Source: JBJELF01 sp051879015
GTDB taxonomy: Bacteria > Bacillota > Clostridia > Lachnospirales > Lachnospiraceae
Direction: 5' to 3'
Assembly (NCBI GenBank): GCA_051879015.1
Contig: JBJELF010000093.1
Coordinates: 1 to 12,499, forward strand
DNA: 12,499 bases
The notes beneath the pieces are model-generated. The model worked only from the letters and a program-made list of their open reading frames with translations. It was not told where the DNA came from and did no database searches. A program made the position numbers and the translations under genes. Below are positions 7,130 to 12,499 of the stretch, piece after piece (the first letter of the stretch is position 1; each line of letters begins with the position of its first letter).

Positions 7130-7735
7130 TTACATATATCTCTCAACTAATTTTCCTAAGCTTCCGTCCTGTGTACCCTGTCCGATGGCGCTGAATTTCC
7201 ACTCTCCATTTCGGCGATATACCTCACCAAAAATCATCGCGGTCATGCCGTTGTAGTTCTCAGTCAAGTTATATTTGCACATCTCGCGATTATTGCCTGC
7301 ATCAATCAGACGAATATAAGCATTTTCAATCATGCCAAACTGTTGTTTGCGCTGTACAGCCTGATAAATATTTGCTACTAACACAATACGGTCATAGCAG
7401 GCTGGCACACGAGCCAATTCAACAAAAATTTGCTCGTCATCGCCTTCCCCTGCACCTGTCAAATTGTCACCCATATGCTGTACAGTGCCAGATTTATGAC
7501 GCAGATTCCCAAAATAAACAATATCCTGTTTATCTACCAATTTTCCATTTTGCAGCAAAATAGCAGAAGCATCGCAGTCGATGGCCTGTGGAGGTGCTGC
7601 AAACAGACTTCCAAAAAATCCACTTGTTTTCTGTGGCTTCGCCTCATCCCAGCCAAGGCCAATGATCACTTTGGAAAGACCTGCATTTTCCTTGGAAAGG
7701 CTCACCTTTTGTCCCTTTTTCAAACTAACTGACAT
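7130..7735 (-). CDS. terD: TerD-family protein, divergent YceC-like member (TerD3)
   Basis: This soluble 201-residue TerD-family protein is expected to bind Ca2+ and take part in tellurite/stress response. The calcium-site motifs are kept: DCDAS (53-57) and GDNLTGAGEGDDE (89-101). It is clearly different from its two upstream paralogues. An insert of about 12 residues rich in Phe, Gly and Pro (SGFFGSLFAAPPQ, about 38-50) precedes the first Ca2+ loop. YDLGEDFSIETA of the paralogues is replaced by YNLTENYNGMTA, and the C-terminal GGLAALC...YGID is replaced by DGSLGKLVERYM. From memory this pattern matches Bacillus YceC rather than YceD/YceE. A good AAGGAG precedes the ATG. A 75-nt spacer with a hairpin separates it from terD2, so its expression may differ from the rest of the operon. 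The family call is sure; a specific function for this subtype is not known to me. Confidence 0.93.
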   Translation of the reverse strand: MSVSLKKGQKVSLSKENAGLSKVIIGLGWDEAKPQKTSGFFGSLFAAPPQAIDCDASAILLQNGKLVDKQDIVYFGNLRHKSGTVQHMGDNLTGAGEGDDEQIFVELARVPACYDRIVLVANIYQAVQRKQQFGMIENAYIRLIDAGNNREMCKYNLTENYNGMTAMIFGEVYRRNGEWKFSAIGQGTQDGSLGKLVERYM

Positions 7736-7758
7736 AATTTTCTCCTTATCAAATGATT

Positions 7759-7786
7759 CAAAAATAACCTGCCTGCTTCGCAGGCA
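7759..7786 (-). terminator. Intra-operon terminator-like hairpin between terD2 and terD3
   Basis: On the minus strand TGCCTGC and GCAGGCA form a perfect 7-bp GC-rich stem with a GAA loop, followed by GGTTATTTTTG. The short U-run suggests a leaky intrinsic terminator that would lower terD3 and ATPase transcription relative to the upstream genes. Confidence 0.5.
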
Positions 7787-7810
7787 TCACCAGGCATAGG
7801 AACTGATTCT

Positions 7811-8392
7811 TTACTCTACATCAATGCCATAGTTTCCGCAAAGAGCCGCCAAACCGCCCTGATAGCCGCTTCCGATGGCATTAAATTTCCATTCCCCATT
7901 GTTTTTGTACAGCTCGCCGAAGACAACTGCTGTCTCAATCGAAAAATCCTCTCCTAAATCGTAGCGAACTAACTCTTGGTCCTTGCTGACATCCACGATA
8001 CGGATAAAAGCGTTAGATACCTGACCAAAGTTTTGACGTCTCACATCTGCATCATAGATGGTAACACTGAAAACAATCTTTGTGATATTTTCTGGCACCA
8101 GACTCAAATCAACCACAATCTGCTCATCATCTCCCTCACCTGCACCAGTACGATTATCGCCCATATACTTTACAGACTTAGATGGATGCTCCATATTTCC
8201 ATAAAATACGAAATCATCGGAATTTCCGACCTTTCCGCTGCTAGTCAGTAAAAATGCAGATGCATCCAAATCAAACTCACCGCCAGTATCAAACTGATTG
8301 GTATCCCAACCTAAACCGATAAGAACTTTCTTCAATCCAGGATTTCCTTTGGTCAAACTTACCTTCTGACCTTTTTGCAATGAAATTGGCAT
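7811..8392 (-). CDS. terD: TerD-family calcium-binding stress protein (TerD2)
   Basis: This 193-residue TerD-domain protein is of the type whose solved members bind Ca2+ through acidic loops. The N-terminal signature is MPISLQKGQKVSLTKG, with GLGWD at 26-30, the first acidic loop FDLDAS (40-45) and the second GDNRTGAGEGDDE (78-90). The conserved second half has YDADVRRQNFGQVSNAFIR and YDLGEDFSIETA. It is the same length as the gene before it with no gaps; my hand alignment gives about 73% identity, so the pair is a tandem duplication or an old paralogous pair as in Bacillus yceD/yceE. GAGGAGG precedes the ATG, and the 21-nt spacer shows operon membership. There is no signal peptide or membrane segment, so it is expected in the cytoplasm or at the inner face of the membrane. 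Confidence 0.95.
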   Translation of the reverse strand: MPISLQKGQKVSLTKGNPGLKKVLIGLGWDTNQFDTGGEFDLDASAFLLTSSGKVGNSDDFVFYGNMEHPSKSVKYMGDNRTGAGEGDDEQIVVDLSLVPENITKIVFSVTIYDADVRRQNFGQVSNAFIRIVDVSKDQELVRYDLGEDFSIETAVVFGELYKNNGEWKFNAIGSGYQGGLAALCGNYGIDVE

Positions 8393-8413
8393 TTCTTATT
8401 CCTCCTCAATTTT

Positions 8414-8995
8414 TTATTCTGCATCAATACCATAGTGGGCACATAATGCTGCCAAACCGCCCTGGAAACCACTTCCAATGGCATTAAATTTCCATGCTCC
8501 GTTGTAGCGATACAATTCACCAACTACGATAGCCGTCTCAATCGAAAAATCTTCTCCCAAATCATAGCGGATAATCTCATTTCCAGCCACTTCATCTACG
8601 ATACGAATGAAAGAATTGGATACCTGACCAAAATTCTGGCGTCTTCTCTCCGCATCATAAATCGTTACTGTGAAAGCAATCTTTGTAATATTATCTGGAA
8701 CCAGACTCAAATCGACTAAAATCTGTTCATCATCACCCTCTCCTGAACCTGTCAGGTTGTCGCCCATATGCTTGACTGCACCGCTGGAGTGCTCCAGATT
8801 ACCGTAGAAAATGAAATCAGTCTCTCTTGGACACTTTCCATTGCTTCCTACTAAAAATGCAGATGCATCCAAGTCATAATCATAACCTGAATCAAACTCA
8901 TTGACATCCCAGCCCAAACCTACCATAATTTTCTTCAAATTTGGATTTCCTTTGGTCAAATCAATTTTTTGTCCTTTTGATAAACTAATTGGCAT
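8414..8995 (-). CDS. terD: TerD-family calcium-binding stress protein (TerD1)
   Basis: This is the first of three tandem TerD-domain proteins, 193 residues, the family's usual size. It has MPISLSKGQKIDLTKG at the start, GLGWD (26-30), the Ca2+-loop motifs YDLDAS (40-45) and GDNLTGSGEGDDE (78-90), and YDLGEDFSIETA (144-155). It is a close paralogue of TerD2; most differences are conservative, but the stretch at about 50-60 and residues 135-139 vary more. TerD proteins are linked to tellurite, phage and colicin resistance and general stress response; the biochemical role is unsettled. The ATG at 8995 has TGAGGAGG just upstream and follows the TelA stop by 23 nt, so translation is probably coordinated with the telA-type gene. 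Confidence 0.95.
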   Translation of the reverse strand: MPISLSKGQKIDLTKGNPNLKKIMVGLGWDVNEFDSGYDYDLDASAFLVGSNGKCPRETDFIFYGNLEHSSGAVKHMGDNLTGSGEGDDEQILVDLSLVPDNITKIAFTVTIYDAERRRQNFGQVSNSFIRIVDEVAGNEIIRYDLGEDFSIETAIVVGELYRYNGAWKFNAIGSGFQGGLAALCAHYGIDAE

Positions 8996-9018
8996 AGCGT
9001 TTTCCTCCTCAATATATT

Positions 9019-10176
9019 TTACTTCTTTGGTTTTGGCATATGATATCTCTGATTGAAATCAGCCTTCATTGCCTCCAATTTTGCTTGGTCTTCTATCCGT
9101 TTCTTTCTCGCATCATTTTGAATCTGCTGAGTCTCCTCAATACCACTGACGATGGTCTTCCAGGTTTCCTCCAAAGTCTCAATGCGAATCGAGCTGCCTG
9201 CCGCCATTCTGGCTGTCATCTTAGACTGTTCCACCGTATTGCGGGCATTTTTTACCAACATTTCATTGGTCTTCTCATCTAATGCAGACAATGCATCCGC
9301 CTGAATCTTCTGTCTCTTTAACATCATAGCCTGTGCCAACGACTGCTTGAAGACAGGAAGTGTGATGATAAAGGCCGAATTAATTTTTCTAACCAGATTC
9401 ATATTGCTGAATTCCATCGTTTTCAGCATCGGAATGGACTGCATTGCCACCATCTCGGCAGTTCTCAAATCCTGTGTTCTCTGCTCTAACATCTGCAGTG
9501 CATTGTTTAAGGTCTGGATGTCAAACTGGATAGACTGGTCGCCAGTGCGAGCCATTTCTTCTTCCATCTGTGAGATATAGGCCTCTAACTCCCGGCAGCC
9601 CTGCTCGCCCGCCAAAATATATTTCACTAACTCATGATAATAGTTAACATTTGCATCAAACATCTGATCAAGCTTTCGATTGGACTGCTTAATCTCGGAT
9701 TCATACTGCTTTAACTGCACGTAAATCTTGTCAACTTCCTCGCCCATCGTATGATATTTCGCTAAAATTTTGTCCAGCTGCTTCTTTGCATTGCCAAACA
9801 ATTTTCCAAAGAGGCTTTTATCTTCTTTGATTTCGTTGATATCAAACTTATCCATGATTTTTGCCAAAGTATTAAGCAGCTCACTGGAATCATCCAGCTG
9901 AGACATATTCATGCTGTTTAACACGATGTCAGATGCCTTGGAAATTTCCTCTGCTACTTCTGCTCCAAAAGTAACGATGCTGTCCAGATTGTAAACTTCA
10001 ATCTTACTTGCCAAGTCATCGACTTCCTTGGAACCTTCATACTCTCTGCTTAACTGCTTGCGGTCTTCTACAATATCGTACTGCTTGACAGTAGCTACTT
10101 CGTTTTTAGTTTCTAAATCAGTGACAGCAGGTACCGTATCCTGCACTGTGGTTTTCTTTGTAAAATCAAGTGCCAT
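9019..10176 (-). CDS. telA: Toxic anion resistance protein, TelA/KlaA/YceH family
   Basis: Members of the TelA family accompany tellurite-resistance and Ter clusters, and Bacillus YceH is the closest named type; the molecular activity is not established. The 385 residues are predicted almost entirely helical, with coiled-coil-like stretches at about 140-215 and 345-375. The family core lies near 238-290 (RTAEMVAMQSIPMLKTM, then NLVRKINSAFIITLPVFKQS, then QAMMLKRQ). There is no signal peptide or membrane span, and the C-terminus is basic (HMPKPKK). I chose the ATG at 10176 because AAGGAG sits about 9 nt upstream within the end of the YceG gene and the start falls 2 nt after that gene's TGA, a classic coupled arrangement. 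The in-frame ATG at 10197 would add seven residues (MGKEKLI) and overlap YceG by 19 nt; a GGAG lies upstream of it too, so it is not excluded. Confidence 0.92.
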   Translation of the reverse strand: MALDFTKKTTVQDTVPAVTDLETKNEVATVKQYDIVEDRKQLSREYEGSKEVDDLASKIEVYNLDSIVTFGAEVAEEISKASDIVLNSMNMSQLDDSSELLNTLAKIMDKFDINEIKEDKSLFGKLFGNAKKQLDKILAKYHTMGEEVDKIYVQLKQYESEIKQSNRKLDQMFDANVNYYHELVKYILAGEQGCRELEAYISQMEEEMARTGDQSIQFDIQTLNNALQMLEQRTQDLRTAEMVAMQSIPMLKTMEFSNMNLVRKINSAFIITLPVFKQSLAQAMMLKRQKIQADALSALDEKTNEMLVKNARNTVEQSKMTARMAAGSSIRIETLEETWKTIVSGIEETQQIQNDARKKRIEDQAKLEAMKADFNQRYHMPKPKK

Positions 10177-10178
10177 AA

Positions 10179-12452
10179 TCAATTTCTCCTTCCCCATAGT
10201 TTCTCCACAAAGGATTTTTTCTTGTAAGATGGATTTCCTGCAAAATTAGGCGCGCGTAAATCATACATATACTCGCCAATTTGATGCTCCTCCAAGGTCA
10301 GATTGGAAAAATATCGCTCCACCGTCTGATAGCCTGTCGGCACAAACATGACAATATCAAATCCAATCAAGTTTAAAAATGCAATTAGAATACTGTCCTC
10401 CAGAGAGATCATTTTCTCTGTCGTGCTGATATAAATCAGTTTTGGATTTTTCTTTGTAAAATCAAATTTCTGAATCAATCGAAGGATTTCTCCTTTTAAG
10501 TTTAAAATGACTGCAATAATGGTATATTCCATGCCATTCTCAAACGTTCCTTTGATGCGCCTTTGATCAATCAGTAATTGAAGTTTATCAAAAATGTAAT
10601 CCTGTATTTCCTCTCTCAAAAATCCGTATGCATATAGTTTGTGTGCTTTTATTTTGTTTCTCTGCAGACGGCCATTCTTCCAGAATTCTGTCGCATAAGG
10701 TTTCATCGGACTATCCTGCACCGTACTGCTGTAGGAGGACTCTCTTACTACCACGGTGTCCTCCTGCACCAATTTCTGGATGCCGCCCCAATAAGCATTT
10801 ACCTGACCATCCTTTACGCCAGACACCTTAGAAAAAATCACTGGCATATTAACAACTCCGCCTACTACGCTGAAATTTGGGCGATATTTTAATTCTTGAT
10901 TCCAGAGAATTTCGATTTCCTCATACATTACTTTTAAAGTCAGAGCAGTAGCTTTCTCATACTGCTGATTGCGATACATCCCTGAATCCTGATACATAAT
11001 TGTATCCAACTCCCGCTCCGCATGATAAGCAGCCGTACCCATCTGCAAATTAGAACTTTCTGTTGGAAATTTGACCACAGGCAAAGATTCGCTGTAATGC
11101 ACCTCATATAACGTGGAATCCTGCAAGCAATCCTTTTTATTTAAGTCTGGTATGAGTATCAGTACATCTACTGGAAGTCTTGACAAAAATTTGAAAAACA
11201 ATGCTTCATTTTCATCGCGGCAGCCCCCCATATCAATCACCACACTCACCTGGGGCATCTTCCAGCCAGAAAACAGTTCTGTCTGATATCGTTTGAGCCA
11301 ACAGAGCAAATAAACGGCTCGATTCGTCAGCCGAGGGATATTGCCGTCTAATTTTACTGATTCCTCCAAAAGGACTTCCATAAAGGCTTTGATCTGCAAT
11401 GCCTGCAGCTCTGCACTGACACTTCCGCGAATATTCTGCGAGAGAAAAGAAATCATTTGCTCCACACTGGCATAATTGCCTCGACGAATCGCTGCAATCT
11501 CCTCTGGAGTAGGTCTTGGAACCTCGCTATTGAAAATCAGACAAGCTCGTTTGCTGTTTTTTATCTCCAAATAAAACTGATACAGCTCATTTAAATAAGT
11601 AAGTTTATCTTCTACACCCCAAATCCTGCAGTAACCATTATAAAAGAATGTACGGTCATTGCCTCTTTCTGTGACAGCTGTCTTCAAATCAGCTAGTCCC
11701 TTTCCCTCCATCCACACATTGGTGCAGGCTGTCATCTGTGGTTTCGTACCACACAATCGTTCTAACTTAGCCTTTTCTTCCTGTTTTTTTCTCAGGCTTG
11801 CGATGGAAAAATCGCTTGGAAACGGCTTTGTCCCCGCTGTCGTCCACTCATAAGAATACACCGATTTTGTGTCTAAAGTAAGATATTTTCCATCTCCCTT
11901 ATACTGCAGCAAAAGAATATCACAACCTGCTTTTGCCAGCACAATCAGCAATTTTAACTCATGATTGCTGACTTCACCCTCATACAAAATTTTAGGAAGC
12001 TTATTCTCTCCTAACTGATTGACGATACGCTCAAATTTATAATAAAGCCAGCACATAAACTTAATATAGGTATTTTTAAGTATATTATCATTTTTGCCCT
12101 GCCTGCGCATCTCATCCAGCGTGTCATAGATAGCAGCAGAGACATTTTCTAGCTGATAGTCATTCATGCGAGGCAGCCATTTTTTTAGACTATTCTTCAA
12201 AAAAACAAGGTCCAGCTGAAAGTTTCTTCCCATTATTTCCTCATAATAAGCTAAATTCTGCTCTGTCGGATTGGGAATCCTGCCTTCAATTACCACACCG
12301 ATGCGCCTTGCAGCCTCGTAGTACTGCATCAAAAATTGCTGTATCTCATCGCTGAAGCTATTTATTCGATAAAAATAAATTCCTCGTTCTCGTCGCTCGT
12401 TCAAAGGAACAAAATAATCCTTTAAGCTTGATAGCGAAATGTGTTTAAACAT
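10179..12452 (-). CDS. yceG: YceG-family protein of the Ter-associated module (tripartite, 757 aa)
   Basis: The C-terminal signature VPTGYQTVERYF (704-715) with EEHQIGEYMYDL (721-732), and the position directly before a TelA gene, match Bacillus YceG. That family has been proposed to belong to a biosynthetic module of Ter systems, with no proven reaction. The protein is much longer than Bacillus YceG (about 540, from memory). It appears to hold three related units. Each has an alpha-helical stretch, a hydrophobic strand and an acidic or helical stretch, then a motif like FLxxxGFDILLLxPxG. These motifs are at about 170-186 (LIVLAKAGCDILLLQYKGD), 418-438 (FLSRLPVDVLILIPD) and 688-707 (ILIAFLNLIGFDIVMFVPTG). 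Units 1 and 2 also share a RIPNPTEQNL / EVPRPTPEEI motif (58-67; 310-319). The middle unit carries VVIDMGG (404-410). No membrane segment or signal peptide is seen. AAAGGTGA lies 7 nt before the ATG. The last bases overlap the Shine-Dalgarno region of telA. Confidence 0.85.
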   Translation of the reverse strand: MFKHISLSSLKDYFVPLNERRERGIYFYRINSFSDEIQQFLMQYYEAARRIGVVIEGRIPNPTEQNLAYYEEIMGRNFQLDLVFLKNSLKKWLPRMNDYQLENVSAAIYDTLDEMRRQGKNDNILKNTYIKFMCWLYYKFERIVNQLGENKLPKILYEGEVSNHELKLLIVLAKAGCDILLLQYKGDGKYLTLDTKSVYSYEWTTAGTKPFPSDFSIASLRKKQEEKAKLERLCGTKPQMTACTNVWMEGKGLADLKTAVTERGNDRTFFYNGYCRIWGVEDKLTYLNELYQFYLEIKNSKRACLIFNSEVPRPTPEEIAAIRRGNYASVEQMISFLSQNIRGSVSAELQALQIKAFMEVLLEESVKLDGNIPRLTNRAVYLLCWLKRYQTELFSGWKMPQVSVVIDMGGCRDENEALFFKFLSRLPVDVLILIPDLNKKDCLQDSTLYEVHYSESLPVVKFPTESSNLQMGTAAYHAERELDTIMYQDSGMYRNQQYEKATALTLKVMYEEIEILWNQELKYRPNFSVVGGVVNMPVIFSKVSGVKDGQVNAYWGGIQKLVQEDTVVVRESSYSSTVQDSPMKPYATEFWKNGRLQRNKIKAHKLYAYGFLREEIQDYIFDKLQLLIDQRRIKGTFENGMEYTIIAVILNLKGEILRLIQKFDFTKKNPKLIYISTTEKMISLEDSILIAFLNLIGFDIVMFVPTGYQTVERYFSNLTLEEHQIGEYMYDLRAPNFAGNPSYKKKSFVEKLWGRRN

Positions 12453-12499
12453 TTTTTTTCACCTTTACCATCCATACTAAAAAGCGTAAAGCTCTTTCT

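Noticed and set aside
10177..10197. Start of the TelA-type gene at 10197 (adds MGKEKLI)
   Set aside because: AAGGAG is better placed for the ATG at 10176, which is also in the typical coupled position after the YceG stop. Kept as an alternative only.

Overview
The window looks like a piece of a Clostridia-type Firmicutes chromosome, most likely Lachnospiraceae-like. This is inferred from the moderately AT-rich DNA, the AGGAGG-type ribosome binding sites, and protein types close to Bacillus YceC-YceH, PcrA and RlmCD. All recognisable genes are on the minus strand, so in transcription order the window reads from 12499 down to 1. No mobile element, CRISPR array, tRNA or rRNA is visible.

Region 1 (12452 to about 4283) is a compact Ter-type stress operon. 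It holds a large YceG-type protein, a TelA/YceH-type toxic-anion-resistance protein, three TerD-family calcium-binding proteins in tandem, and a PMCA-type P-type Ca2+-ATPase. YceG and TelA are nearly fused (the TelA start lies 2 nt after the YceG stop), and the first two terD spacers are 21-23 nt. The spacers before terD3 (75 nt) and before the ATPase (112 nt) carry RNA hairpins that could set expression ratios. Calcium-binding TerD proteins beside a Ca2+ pump suggest a calcium-linked envelope or toxic-ion stress module. The operon's promoter and any further Ter biosynthesis genes lie beyond 12499. A 22-bp stem hairpin closes the region.

Region 2 (about 4183 to 1763) is pcrA, a UvrD/PcrA-type DNA helicase with its C-terminal RNA-polymerase-binding domain. 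It is driven by two well-formed tandem sigma-A-type promoters.

Region 3 (about 1703 to 1135) is a small monocistronic-looking gene for a single-pass membrane protein with an extremely acidic tail. It has an extended -10 promoter and a terminator-like hairpin.

Region 4 (1096 to 1) is the N-terminal 365 codons of an RlmD/RlmCD-type 23S rRNA m5U methyltransferase, cut by the window edge.

The most interesting points are the Ter/Ca2+-ATPase pairing, the apparent threefold internal repeat of the YceG protein, the mutually exclusive hairpins ahead of the ATPase, and the unclassified acidic membrane protein. No wholly unknown system is evident. The Ter cluster is a known but poorly understood family of systems.
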